Source: Trebonia sp963759545 (GTDB lineage: Bacteria; Actinomycetota; Actinomycetes; Streptosporangiales; Streptosporangiaceae). Taken from it: DNA of 64,000 nt. A model generated the notes under the pieces. It was not told where the DNA came from and did no database searches. It saw nothing but the letters and a program-made list of their open reading frames with translations. Within the stretch, counting starts at the first letter, position 1. Every line of letters starts with the position of its first letter. The stretch spans positions 1 to 64,000 of the forward strand of contig CAVXAB010000006.1 of NCBI GenBank assembly GCA_963759545.1. The letters are read 5' to 3'. Below, piece by piece: positions 43,853 through 53,907 of this stretch. The position numbers were made by a program, and so were the translations under genes.

Positions 43853-44638
43853 ATGCGAATTTATGCGACATACAACATCAAGGGCGGCGTCGGAAAGACC
43901 ACGACGGCGGTCAACCTGGCCTACCTGGCGGCCGAGGCCGGGCTGCGCACCGTCCTGTGGGACCTGGACCCGCAGGGCGCGGCGAGCTTCATGTTCCGGG
44001 TCAAGCCGAGGGTCAAGGGCGGCGGCAGGGCGCTCATCAGCGGCAAGCGCCAGCTCGACGACGCCATCAAGGGCACGGATTTCGACAACCTCGACCTGAT
44101 CCCGGCGGACTTCACCTACCGGAACATGGACCTGCTGCTTGACGTCGGCGACGCGAAACTGGGCGACAACGTTCCCGGCGGCAAGCCTGCCCGCAAGCTG
44201 TCCAAGCTGCTCGCGCCGCTGGCGGCCGAGTACGACGCGGTCTTCCTCGACTGCCCGCCTTCGGTCTCGCTTGTCTCTGAGAACGTGCTGCACGCCGCCG
44301 ACGTCATCGTGGTCCCGCTGATCCCGACGACGCTGTCCGTGCGAACCCTTGAGCAGCTGGCGGACTTCATCGACGAGTTCAAGGGGCACCGCCCCGACCT
44401 CCTGGCCTTCTTCTCGATGGTCGACCGGCGCAAGAAGCTGCACAGGGAGATCACCGAGAAGCTCTCCGCCGAACGCTACGACGTGGCGCGGACGCTCATC
44501 CCGGCCCTCTCCGTCATCGAGACGATGTCGGTGGAGCGCGCCCCGGTCACTGTCTTCGCGCCGAACAGCGCGGCGGCGAAGGCCTACCGCGGCCTCTGGG
44601 CCGAGCTCCGCGACCGCGAGGCCCCGCGGAGCAGCTGA
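43853..44638 (+). CDS. ParA-family ATPase
   Basis: 261 aa, intact. Walker A is deviant P-loop YNIKGGVGKTTTAVNLAYLA, then TVLWDLDPQGAASFMFRVKP (Walker A') and YDAVFLDCPPSVSLVSENVL (Walker B). It starts 2 bases after the inferred CHAD stop, so the two are almost certainly cotranslated. No parB or parS is present, so this is an orphan ParA, more likely positioning a cytoplasmic structure (for example polyphosphate bodies, given the CHAD partner) than segregating a replicon. That role is inference. ATG 43853 has GGGGGAGG upstream. Confidence 0.9.
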   Translation: MRIYATYNIKGGVGKTTTAVNLAYLAAEAGLRTVLWDLDPQGAASFMFRVKPRVKGGGRALISGKRQLDDAIKGTDFDNLDLIPADFTYRNMDLLLDVGDAKLGDNVPGGKPARKLSKLLAPLAAEYDAVFLDCPPSVSLVSENVLHAADVIVVPLIPTTLSVRTLEQLADFIDEFKGHRPDLLAFFSMVDRRKKLHREITEKLSAERYDVARTLIPALSVIETMSVERAPVTVFAPNSAAAKAYRGLWAELRDREAPRSS

Positions 44639-45924
44639 CGGCGAGAGCGCAGCCGTGACTGCGGGAGCGTGACACGTGCGGCCGTCCCCGGTCCCTTCCG
44701 CGGCCGGGGGCGCCGCCTGTGCGCGGCGGAGCGCTGGACGTGAGCCAGGGCGTCGACGGCCTCGACGCTCAGCCCCGTGCGCAGCCGGTCCACGTGCGTG
44801 AGTATCTCCCCGCGCAGCGGCCACTCGCTCGGTTCTCCGCCATCCCCGATCCTGGGCTTGAGCAGGTCGGCCAGTTCGTCCTGCAACCCGTGTGCCTCCT
44901 CGAGTTCCGCGGCGAGTTCCGATTCCAGCGACTCATCGCCCGCCGGCGTCAACTGGACGAGTCGGCCGTACGTGCGGATCGCCTCGCCGAGCTTGGCGAG
45001 CACGCTCGCCAGCCGAACCCGAGTGCAGCGGTCCCTGACGGGGCTTTCCTTGGTGGCGATACCGGCGCTGTCAAGGACCGAGCGGGCCAGGCCGCGCAGC
45101 GTCAACGCGGCGTGCTCAAGCGCCTCGACGCCGCCGCGCAGCGCCACGGTCGTCTCGGTGGCCTGCGCGGTGCCGGCCGGGGTAACCAGCGCGCGCGGGT
45201 TGAGCCTGGTGCTGTCCGCGGCCTCGCGCAGCGTGTCGTCTACTCGCTCGATCTCATCGCGCAGCGCCCTGGCCTGGGTGAGCCACTGCGCGGCCTCGCC
45301 GGTCAGGTCGTTGCCCGTGCTTGTAAGCGCAGTGCCTTCAAGCGCCGTGCCATCCTGCTCGTCGTCGGCCAGGTCGGACGCCATCCGGTCGAGCAGTCCC
45401 GCGACCTGTCCCGCCAGGCGGCCGACCGCCGACCTGGCCGGCTGCACCCGCGGCCTGCCCGCGAAGATCAGGCCGCCAGCGAGTCCCGCGGCGGCGCCCA
45501 CGAGCGTGTCAACCACCCGGCCGGTCGCGGCGGCATGCGGGCCCACCGAGGAGAAGATCAGCATCGCGCTGATCGGCACCTCGAGCAGGTCGTCACCGAG
45601 CCGCAGCGCCCGGCCGATGCTCAAGGCGGCGGCGATGACCAGGGCGAGCTGCCACCAGGAGAAGCCGATGAACTCGGCGACGCCAACGGCCACCAGCACG
45701 CCAAGCGTCACGCTCAGCACCTTGCGGAGGGCGCTGCGGATGGTCTGGTAGAGGCTGGCCTGCAGCACGAGCAGCGCCGTCAGCGGCGCGAGCACCGGGC
45801 GGGACGTTCCCGCCGGGATGACCAGGGCAAGCAGGTAGGCAAACGTCGCGGTCGCGGTGAGCCGCGAGATGTAAAGGAAGCTGGGACGGGCGGACCTGAT
45901 GCGGTGAAGCGAGGCAAAGAGCAT
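44584..45924 (-). CDS. FUSC/aromatic-acid-exporter family membrane protein
   Basis: MLFASLHRIRSARPSFLYIS is followed by about six helices (TATATFAYLLALVIPAG, VLAPLTALLVLQASLYQTI, VTLGVLVAVGVAEFIGF, WWQLALVIAAALSIGRALRL, VDTLVGAAAGLAGGLIFAG). A long helical cytoplasmic region follows (SVLAKLGEAIRTYGRLVQLT, ELAAELEEAHGLQDELADLL). This is the ArAE_2/FUSC layout of putative aromatic acid exporters. An in-frame GTG at 45966 is an alternative start. The last 35 residues are Arg-rich and overlap the convergent parA end by 55 bases, so the true stop may be earlier. Substrate unknown. Confidence 0.8.
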   Translation of the reverse strand: MLFASLHRIRSARPSFLYISRLTATATFAYLLALVIPAGTSRPVLAPLTALLVLQASLYQTIRSALRKVLSVTLGVLVAVGVAEFIGFSWWQLALVIAAALSIGRALRLGDDLLEVPISAMLIFSSVGPHAAATGRVVDTLVGAAAGLAGGLIFAGRPRVQPARSAVGRLAGQVAGLLDRMASDLADDEQDGTALEGTALTSTGNDLTGEAAQWLTQARALRDEIERVDDTLREAADSTRLNPRALVTPAGTAQATETTVALRGGVEALEHAALTLRGLARSVLDSAGIATKESPVRDRCTRVRLASVLAKLGEAIRTYGRLVQLTPAGDESLESELAAELEEAHGLQDELADLLKPRIGDGGEPSEWPLRGEILTHVDRLRTGLSVEAVDALAHVQRSAAHRRRPRPRKGPGTAARVTLPQSRLRSRRQLLRGASRSRSSAQRPR

Positions 45925-46158
45925 GGGCAGGCGTGTTTGATTCAATCGGTAACGGGTGGGATCCACGAAAGCCCTAGAGGCGGGTCATTCACCAGTAGAC
46001 AACGTGGTCTGCTTCTAGGTATTCCACGTGGTTGATTAGCGCTCCTGGTGCGCCATTAGCCACCGACACCGGTTACGCCGTGCTGTCTTTCCGCAACTCT
46101 CTGACACCGCCTCGGGAAACGTATTAATGTCTGGGTCCGGGGGAAGGGTCGGACAACT

Positions 46159-47500
46159 TTGATAACGCACGGGGGAAGGCTGCCCGCGGAGACCTCGAGG
46201 TTCTTCGGGCGGTCACATGAGGCTGCCGCCATCCAGGACGCGCTGGGCAGGTCGAGGCTGGTCACGCTGACCGGACCGGGTGGCATGGGAAAGACGCGGC
46301 TCGCGGTCAAGGTAGCGGCCGGCCACGCGCGGGCGTTCCCCGGCGGGGTATTTCTCGCCGACCTGTCCGCCGCGCGGGACGCGGACGGCGTCGCACGCGC
46401 GGTGACGGCCGCCCTCGGCCTGCCCGGCCTGCCCGGCCAGGAGGGCCAGCGGGACCAGCCGCGGCCCGGGTGGCTCGCCGGCCAGCTAAGCGGCGAGCAG
46501 CCTGCTGCTCATCCTGGACACCTGCGAGCACGTCGTCGACGCCTGCGCACTGCTCGCCGACGCGATCCTGCGCGGCGGCGACGGCCCGGTGCTGATGGTG
46601 ACCAGCCGCCAGACGCTCGACCTGCCCGGCGAGGTGGTCTTCCGCCTCGGGCCGCTGGATGCCGACGACGCGGTCAGCCTGTTCGCCGACCGGGCGGGGG
46701 CGGCGGACCCAGGATTCGAGGTGACCGCGGAGACGCTGCCCAAGGTCGTGCGGCTCTGCCAGGTGCTTGACGGCATCCCGCTCGCGATCGAGCTCGCGGC
46801 GCTCCGGCTGCGCGCCGTCGGCCTTGACGAGCTGCTCACCAGGCTCCCCGGTCACCTGCGGCTGCTCGGGTACGGCCGCACGGGCGCAGGCGAGCGCCAG
46901 CGATCCCTGCAGGCGTCCATCAGCTGGAGCTTCCACCTGTGCTCGCCCGCCGAACGGCTGCTGTGGACCAGGCTGACGGTCTTCGCCGATGGCTTCGACC
47001 TCGCCGCCGCGGAAGAGGCGTGCGCGGGCGACGACCTCGACCAGGACGAGATCCTCGACACCCTGGTCGGACTGGTGGACAAGTCGATCGTGCTGCGCGC
47101 CGCGGACACCGGCGGCACCGTGCGGTACCGGCTGCCCGCGATCGTCAGGGAGCACGGCGCGGCGCTGCGCAGCAGGGGCTCGGGAGCGGACCCGGAGGAC
47201 GCCGAGTACGCCGGCCGCTGGCGGCTGCTGACGCCGCGCGAGCGCGAGGTCGCCGGACTGGTCGCCAAGGGCCTGACGAACAGGGAGATCGCGGCGTGCC
47301 TCGTGCTGTCCAAGCGGACCGTCGACGCTCACCTCGAGCACATCCTCGGCAAGCTCGGCTACAGCTCCCGGGTGCAGGTGGCCGCGCTCGCGTCGCACGA
47401 GCAGGCCGTCCGCGCTGACGGCCGCTCCGACGGCCGCTCCGTCCCCGCTCCCCGCGCCGAAGCGGCCGGCTCCCGCACGGGAGCCGGCCGCTTCTGGTGA
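46159..47500 (+). CDS. ATPase/LuxR-type transcriptional regulator, compact form (frame-broken)
   Basis: TTG 46159 gives LITHGGRLPAETSRFFGRSH. Then an AAA/NB-ARC-type ATPase: LVTLTGPGGMGKTRLAVKVA (Walker A), LLILDTCEHVVDACALLADA (Walker B), VLMVTSRQTLDLPGEVVFRL (sensor) and IPLAIELAALRLRAVGLDEL (GxP region), with a winged-helix segment. After only about 30 residues comes a LuxR/GerE HTH: LLTPREREVAGLVAKGLTNR to HLEHILGKLGYSSRVQVAAL. Relatives usually have a TPR region of several hundred residues between these parts; it is absent here. The frame breaks near 46490. The C-terminus is encoded within a strong hairpin. Confidence 0.82.
47459..47494. terminator. Strong hairpin at the end of the LuxR-type gene
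   Basis: 16-base perfect GC-rich arms GAAGCGGCCGGCTCCC and complement with loop GCAC, overlapping the last codons. It lies between convergent genes and has no T-tract beyond TTCTGG. Confidence 0.7.
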
Positions 47501-47512
47501 GGTGGCCGTGCG

Positions 47513-49130
47513 TTACCTGCGGGTGCCAGGCGTGAAGGAAACGCCGCGCACTACCTGGTCGTAGCGCGGTGCGACCACGGTGAAGAACCTTTCACTGGAA
47601 GGCAGCGCGGTCGCGCTCAGCTTGTCGGTGACCGAGACGAGCTGGTTCGGGTCCGCGCCCTGGTCGCCGCCGCCGCTGACGGTCGAGGTGACCCCCCAGA
47701 TCGTGACGGTGCCGTTCGGGTTGACCTTGCCGGTGATGTTCCGCAGTCCGTCGGTGGCCGGCGCCCACGGCAGGCTGGTCACCGAGTTGGTCCCTGTCGG
47801 GTAGCCCTTCACGGTGTACGGCGCGCCGAGCTTCAGCCCGTTCTGCAGGGTGTAGGCGAGCTGCCACGCGCCCGTGGTCGCGCTGTATACCCACTTCTGC
47901 AGGCCGGCCGTGGTGGACGCGGCGGCCGCGGTGTATGACCCGTTCGCGTAGGCGTTGTCGCCTGCGCCCTCGTCGGCCACGTACAGCGTGGTCGGGTTGG
48001 CGAACCAGAGGCCGAACGGGTAGTCGGACGCGTCGGTCGCCGACGAGGCGAGGGCGGTCGGGAAGCCCTTGAGGACGCACATGTTGCTGGCCAGGCCGGC
48101 CGAGGTCAGCGTGGACGCGATGCTCGTGGTCGGCAGCGGCGCGTTCGCGGCGGGCACCCCGACGCCGCTCGGGCAGGCCTTCCCGGTGGTGTCGAGGAAG
48201 TAGATGGTGTCAACGCCGTTGCCGCCGCTGCCCTTGGTGTAGTACAGCACGTTGTTGTAGAGCGCCAGGCCGCGGAAGTTGTCGTCCTTGCCGACCTTGT
48301 CCGCCTTGTCGCCGAGCTCGGTGACGCTGAAGGAGCCGACCGGGGTCGGTGCGCCCGGCTTCTGCGCCGACTCGGGCAGGCTGGACGGGCTGATGATCTG
48401 CGTGCCCGCGCCGAGGACGACGCCGCTCGGCTGCGGGTTGGACCCGTTGCCGGCGTTGCCCGCGGTGTAGTAGAAGTACTTGCCGTTGACCTTGGCCATC
48501 GACCGCCGCGCGCCCGTTGTTGCCGCTGTAGGCGTTGGTCTCGGTGAAGGTCCACTGGCCGTTGGCCGACAGCGAGGCCACGGCCCGGTAGTCGGCGCCG
48601 GTGACCGGGTTGGTCGGGTCGATGACGCCAGGCGTGTTCGCGTTGGAGGCGTCAATGGTGTCCGGGGCCGCCACGTAGTCCATGAACGTGACGTACTTGC
48701 CGTCGGAGGACAGATTGAGCGCCCCCTCGGACTTCGAGGAGAAGCTGGTGTTCAGTTCGTTGCTCGGCACCGGGATGACGCCCTGCAGGCGGCCGGACGG
48801 GGTGATCTCGTCCATGTACAGCGGGGACGTGACGCCGAAGCTCCCGTCCACGCTGTCGTTGTTGAACACGTAGGGGTAGTTGCCGTTGGCGACGGCGAGC
48901 GCTCCGGCCGAGCCGGATCCCGGCGGCAGCACGGTCTGGCCGGCCACGATGTTCGGGTCGTTGATGTAGTCGCTGGTGCTGACGAGCAGGTCGCCAGGGA
49001 TCAGCCGGGCTCCCTGGTCGCCCGGGTGGCCGGCGGTGCTCGCCTGTGCCCCGGACCCCCCGGCGGCGGCGAGCGCGCCCGCCACGCCGACAACTGTCAC
49101 GAACGCGGCGATGCCGGTTCTTGGACGCAT
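47513..49130 (-). CDS. Secreted beta-propeller-like protein (TIGR03118-like; one frame break)
   Basis: ATG 49130 follows GGGAGGA. Signal peptide RPRTGIAAFVTVVGVAGALA with AQA-S-type cleavage. The mature part has propeller-like repeats rich in Gly/Asn/Thr and short YFYYTAG, LYYTKGSGGNG and LYVADEGAGDNAYANG strands, with GLWFANPTTLYVADEG near the middle and the end RYDQVVRGVSFTPGTRR. This resembles extracellular TIGR03118/phytase-like proteins of unknown substrate. The frame changes near 48500, between GNNGRAAVDG and SMAKVNGKYFYYTAG. Length about 539 aa. Divergent from gpgS across a 360-base gap. Confidence 0.7.
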
Positions 49131-49491
49131 AAGTCCTCCCTTATAGCGGGACGTCCCTTTCTCGGGGCATTCACGCGCATGGGACCCCCCGGTGGACATC
49201 GAACCGGCGGCGGTCGTCCACAAGCCGTCGTCCAGGTGAACTAAAGGTGCCATTAGTATGATTTGTTGACCGTTGTTAGGTCTTGTCACGCGCGTCGGTT
49301 AGATCGGGACACGGTCGGCTGTTAGATCGGCCACAATAACGTCCTGTTACGTCCTGCTTTGCGGGTTACTGCCGAGTAACGGGTCGCATACTCCTGTCCG
49401 CGCTGGGTAGAGCACCTTACCCGCAAAGGAGGCGATCCCATCTCGTACAAGTTCCATCGCGGTGCAACCAAACGGATCAGGATTTCGTTAT
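49131..49491. other. Divergent intergenic region with iterated sites and an isolated Shine-Dalgarno
   Basis: Lower in GC than the flanks. It holds three 23-bp-period repeats at 49275-49343, a tandem ACGTCCTG pair (49340 and 49350), and a near-perfect AAAGGAGG ribosome site at about 49424-49431. No ATG/GTG/TTG follows that site at normal spacing (the next candidate is GTG 49462). Either a start codon has been lost to a sequence error or a short leader was intended. Confidence 0.5.
49275..49343. promoter_or_regulatory. Three direct repeats with 23-bp period (GTTAGATCGG)
   Basis: GTTAGGTCT at 49275, GTTAGATCGG at 49298 and GTTAGATCGG at 49321 are spaced exactly 23 bases. The following positions also agree in part (CACG at equivalent places in units 1 and 2). 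About 170 bases upstream of gpgS and 145 upstream of the divergent secreted-protein gene. Likely a protein-binding array. Confidence 0.45.
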
Positions 49492-50490
49492 ATGAACATG
49501 ACAGTCTGGGAATGGTTTGAGCAGCGCTCGTATCACCACCGGGACTTCGAAGGTCTCGGGGGATCGAGCGGTAACGGGGCGGAGCGACCCTCTACGACCC
49601 TGATCTTCCCGGCCCGCAATGTCGCAGGCACCATCGGTACCATCCTTTCCGTCGTCAACGACCTGCGGGAACGCACCGGGCTTCCCGATCAGGTCATCGT
49701 CATCGACGCGGACTCACCAGATGGCACGGCCGACATCGCCCGTGCCCATGGCGTGGAGGTCTACTCGGAGAACGAGCTCATGCGGGCGTACGGTCCCGCT
49801 CAGGGCAAGGGCGACGCGATGTGGCGCGCCCTGTCGGTAGCACGTGGGGACATCGTAATGTTCGCCGACGCGGACACCGACGACTTCGAGGAGCACTTCG
49901 TCTACGGCACACTCGGCCCGCTGCTCGCGGACCCCCAGCTGCAGTTCGTCAAGGCCGCCTTCCGGCGGCCATTTAAGCAAGGGGAGGAAAAGATACCCGA
50001 CGGCGGCGGCCGGGTCACCGAGCTGATGGCCAAGCCGCTGATCAACCTCTTCTACCCGGAACTCGCCGGCTTCGTGCAGCCGCTTGCGGGCGAGTTCGCC
50101 GCACGGCGCGAGGTACTCAGCAGCGTCCCGTTCTTCACCGGCTACGGCGTGGAGATCGGCATGCTGATCGACGTGTTCGACCAGGTCGGCCTCTCGGCCA
50201 TGGCCCAGGTCGACCTCGGCACCAGGCAGAACAGGCACCAGTCGCTCGCCAACCTCAGCCGGATGTCCTCGGTCGTGCTGCGCACCGTGGCCGCGCGTGA
50301 GGGCCTGGCGCAGCGTCTCGACGGCGGCCTGGACAATGGCGTGCCTGGCCTCTGGGAACAGCCCGATACCTACCTGCACGCCGTCGCGACGGAGGACGGC
50401 CTGCGCATCGACGAGCACCTGAACGAGCTGGTCGAGCGCCCGCCGCTCGCCAGCCTGACCGACGACACCGCCCTGAGCACCATCGTGTAG
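49492..50490 (+). CDS. gpgS: Glucosyl-3-phosphoglycerate synthase
   Basis: GT81-family glycosyltransferase joining glucose from an NDP-sugar to 3-phosphoglycerate; the product feeds glucosylglycerate or methylglucose lipopolysaccharide synthesis. MTVWEWFEQRSYHHRDFEGL opens the protein. STTLIFPARNVAGTIGTILS (nucleotide-sugar binding), VIVIDADSPDGTADIARAHG, DIVMFADADTDDFEEHFVYG (DxD-type metal site), ELMAKPLINLFYPELAGFVQ and PLAGEFAARREVLSSVPFFT are strongly conserved. Start is ATG 49492 or 49498; a GTG at 49462 is also in frame. Intact, about 332 aa. No phosphatase gene (gpgP) is adjacent. Confidence 0.93.
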   Translation: MNMTVWEWFEQRSYHHRDFEGLGGSSGNGAERPSTTLIFPARNVAGTIGTILSVVNDLRERTGLPDQVIVIDADSPDGTADIARAHGVEVYSENELMRAYGPAQGKGDAMWRALSVARGDIVMFADADTDDFEEHFVYGTLGPLLADPQLQFVKAAFRRPFKQGEEKIPDGGGRVTELMAKPLINLFYPELAGFVQPLAGEFAARREVLSSVPFFTGYGVEIGMLIDVFDQVGLSAMAQVDLGTRQNRHQSLANLSRMSSVVLRTVAAREGLAQRLDGGLDNGVPGLWEQPDTYLHAVATEDGLRIDEHLNELVERPPLASLTDDTALSTIV

Positions 50491-50661
50491 TCGCGCATCC
50501 GCCACGCGAGCATGCAGCACTGACGCTCCGCGGCCACGAGGCGACAACGCCCGGGCCGGAGGTCTGTGCTGCCGCATTAGTGACAACTGCCGCGAACTTG
50601 GCATGATGTGCCCAAGGCTATGACCGCGTACGGTGCGGGCAACGAATCGCGGGAGGGCGGC

Positions 50662-52251
50662 ATGTCAGCCGAAGAGTTCGACCACATCGTCGTGGGAGCC
50701 GGCTCCGCTGGCTGCGTGATCGCCCGCCGCCTCGTCGACGCCGGGCGACGGGTCGCGCTCGTCGAGGCGGGCGGCCCCGACTACAACCCGGCGATCCACC
50801 AGCCGAACCGCTCATGGGAGCTGTGGAACTCGCCGGAAGACTGGGCGTACAACACCGAGCCGCAGGAGCACTCGCTCAAGACACCGCTCTTCTGGCCGCG
50901 CGGCAAGGTGCTCGGCGGGTCAAGCGCGCTCAACGGCATGATCTACATCAGGGGCGCGAAGTCCGACTTCGACGCCTGGGCCTACAACGGCGCGCCCGGC
51001 TGGTCCTACGCGGACGTCCTCCCGTACTTCAAGAAGTCCGAGGACTACGAGGACGGCCCGAGCGAGTACCACGGCGCAGGCGGCCCGCTGCCGGTCACCC
51101 ACATCAAGGAGCCCAACCCGGCGACGGTCGCGATGATCGAGGCGGCGGCCGAGGTCGGCGTACCGCGGAACGACGACCCCAACGCCGACGACATCCTCGG
51201 CGTCGGCCTGACGCACATGACCGTCAGGGACGGCCGCCGTATGTCCACGTGGACCGCGTTCATCGAGCCCATCGTGGACAGCCCGCTGCTCACCGTCATC
51301 ACGAGCGCCCAGGTCAACCGCCTGGTCTTCAACGGCTCAGGTCGAGCGGTTGGCGTCCGCCTGTCCCGCCCGCGGCCTTGTCTATTCATTCAGAACGGAT
51401 CCGGCTGACTCGCGCACCCCGCCCCGCTCTCCCGGCGTGGACGGCGACCGAGTTGCGCTGCTCCGGCGACGTCATCGTCTCCGGCGGGGTGATCGGCTCG
51501 CCCCAGCTCCTGCTGCTTTCCGGCATCGGCCCGGCCGACGACCTGCGCCCGCTCGGCATCGAGGTGCGCACGGACCTGGCCGGCGTGGGCGCCAACCTGC
51601 ACGACCACGCGCTGGCCACGATCCTGTACTCCGTCCGCGCGGAAGATACCTGAGGGCAAGGCAAACAACCTGGAGGCGCACTTCTTCGCGAAGAGCGACC
51701 CTGGCATGACCGCCCCGGACCTGCAGCCGCTGATGTCGCACTTCCCGATGCCGGTCGAGGGCTACCCGCAGCCCGAGTACGGCGACGGCTACGCGATCGT
51801 GGCCGGCATCATCCGCCCGCTGAGCCGCGGCAGGCTATGGCTCCGCTCGGCGGACCCGGCGGAGCACCCGGTGATCGACCCGCATTACCTGGAGGAGCGA
51901 GCGGACGTGCGCGCGCTGCTCGCCAGCCTCAAGCTGTCCCGCGAGGTCGGCGCGGCCAGGGCACTCGCCGAGTTCCGCGCCCGCGAGATCGCACCTGGCC
52001 CGGACGTCCGCACCGACGAAGAGCTCATCGAGTACGGCATGCGGAACCTGATCACCTACCACCACCAGGTCGGCAGCTGCAAGATGGGCATCGACAACAT
52101 GGCCGTGGTCAGCCCGGCAGACCTCACGGTCTACGGCGTCGACGGCCTGCGGGTCGCGGACGCCTCGGTCATGCCGGCGGTCACCTCGGGCAACACCAAC
52201 GCCCCGAGCATCATGATCGGCGAGCGCTGCGCCGACTTCCTGCTGGGGTAA
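50662..52251 (+). CDS. GMC-family FAD oxidoreductase, choline-dehydrogenase-like (frame-broken)
   Basis: ATG 50662 after GGGAGGGCGGC. FDHIVVGAGSAGCVIARRLV (FAD fold), GKVLGGSSALNGMIYIRGAK (GMC signature 1), GDVIVSGGVIGSPQLLLLSG (signature 2), YHHQVGSCKMG (catalytic His region) and VADASVMPAVTSGNTNAPSI (C-terminal FAD motif) are present. The frame changes near 51370 and 51650. Around 51345-51420 an extra stretch including lower-GC TTGTCTATTCATTCAG separates GRAVGVRL from ELRCSGDVIV, which are nearly adjacent in relatives. Substrate unknown (alcohol, choline or sugar). No betaine-aldehyde dehydrogenase is nearby. Confidence 0.88.
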
Positions 52252-52276
52252 CGAGGCCTGGCCAGCCGTCACCCCG

Positions 52277-52327
52277 ATCCGGGAATGTCGGGCGCTGGCG
52301 CGCCACGACATTCCCGGATATTTCACG
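52277..52327. terminator. Hairpin repeat ATCCGGGAATGTCG, copy A
   Basis: 14-base arms ATCCGGGAATGTCG and complement around GGCGCTGGCGCGCC-like DNA, followed by ATTTCACGA. Between convergent GMC and phospholipase genes. Nearly identical to 54128-54178. Confidence 0.7.
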
Positions 52328-53805
52328 ATATGGAAGACCGGGCGGCCGACGGGCGGAAGGCGCTCGCCTTCGGCGCGGGCAATTCCGGCGGGGTCAGGAA
52401 CGCGGGCGGTGCGTCGAGGTCAAGCGCCCCCAACGGGGAAACCGCGGCGGCGTCCCTGCGGGTGAGCGGGGGCAGGTTCCACTTCTCCTCGATGAGCTTG
52501 AGCACCGAGGCGTGGTCGAGCACGTCATGCAGCACGAAGTCCGGCCGGGCGTAGGGGGAGACGACGACCGCGGGGACGCGGAACCCGTAGCGGTCGTAGG
52601 TGGCCGGCCCGTCGTCGGCGTTCTCAAGCCGGGCGAGCAGCTTCGGCGCGAGCCCGCGCAGCAGCGTGCGTGCCCAGGGGGTGGCAAGCTGCCAGTTCCG
52701 CGCGGGCACGTCGTCGGGCGCGACCGCGGCGGGCGGCGGCACGTGGTCGTAGTAGCCGCCGTGCTCGTCGTAGATCCACAGCAGCAGCGTCGACTCCCAC
52801 GCGGGCCCGTGCATGACCGCGTTGACCACCGCGCTGGAGAACGCCTCGCCGGCGGAGATGTCCTGCGGGTTCTCTTCCGAGTACGCGCCGAAGTCCGGGT
52901 CCACGATCGACACCGCCGGCAGCGTCCCCGCGGCCGCGTCGGCGAAGAACTGCGGCGTGGTCCGCAGGTGCCGCACGGCGCCCGCCAGCCCGAGCGGGTA
53001 CAGGTCGGCGGTGAACGACTTGTTGCCGCGGACCGCGTTCGCCACCCCGGGAATCCACCGGCCGAGCGACGCGAGCCGGCGGAGAAACACGAGGCCGCCC
53101 CGCCGAGCAGCCGCTTGAGCACGACGAGGGCCGGGTGCACGTTGTGGTAGTTCACCCAGGAGATGTCGTGGCGGGAGAGCGCGTCGAAGATCGTCCCGGC
53201 GGCCGGGTAGTCCACCAGGTCCCAGGGCAGGTCGTCGATCAGGCCGTTCGCGGTGCCGCTGATCAGGAAGCGCCGGTTCGGGAACGTCGGCCCGAGGCAC
53301 GAGCAGAACCAGCGGTCGGCCACCGGGAAGGCCCGCGCGAGCCCGTGGTAGAAGGGCAGGTCCGCCCCGGTCCAGTAGCCCATGGGGATCGGCCGGGTCC
53401 GCGCCGGGCACGGTCTGCCAGACCGACGTGGCGAACCCGCCGCAGGTGACGCCGTCGTCGGACGAGGTGGCTCGCGTGCCAGGTCTGCGTCGGGTTGCCC
53501 GTGACCTGGGCCGTGCTCGGCAGGTGCCAGGCGGCGACGCGCTGCCCGTTGGGCAGGACGTTCACCGCGGTAGGCGTCCCCGAGGCGTCAACGGGCAGCC
53601 CGTCACCCCGGTCGGCGAGCATGCCGAGGTAGTTGTCGTAGGAGTGGTTCTCCATCATCAGCACCACGATGTGCTTGATCGCGGGGAGCAGGTCCGTGCC
53701 CGCGGGCAGGTCGGGCCGCGGCCGGTCCCCGGGCCCTTGCAACAAGCCCCCGCCGCTCGATGCCCCGCTTCTCCACCCGTTCCCACATAGGAACAACCTC
53801 CCCAC
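52323..53805 (-). CDS. Phospholipase-C-like phosphoesterase (several frame breaks)
   Basis: Acid-phosphatase/phospholipase C superfamily. LPAIKHIVVLMMENHSYDNY (N-terminal metal and nucleophile region) in the first frame, FPVADRWFCSCLGPTFPNRR in the second, and VSIVDPDFGAYSEENPQDIS, ESTLLLWIYDEHGGYYDHVP (metal ligands) and GFRVPAVVVSPYARPDFVLH in the third are all family signatures. Frame changes fall near 53450, 53390 and 53100. Start taken at ATG 53805. The N-terminus has no obvious signal peptide, although relatives are often secreted. Summed length (about 494 aa) is normal. The stop lies inside the hairpin at 52277. Confidence 0.82.
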
Positions 53806-53907
53806 GCTGGTCCCGTCGGGCGAATCATGTCACCAAATCAAGGTCAAAAACCAAGATCAAAGGCATCGGTAAGCCGAACGGACGGTTGTTTCTCCGCAAA
53901 GCGCCCC

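Noticed and set aside
49405..49462. tRNA-like stretch (GGTAGAGCA resembling a D-arm)
   Set aside because: No T-arm GGTTCRA, position 33 of the would-be anticodon loop is not U, and no acceptor stem pairs. Chance resemblance; the AAAGGAGG there is a ribosome site.
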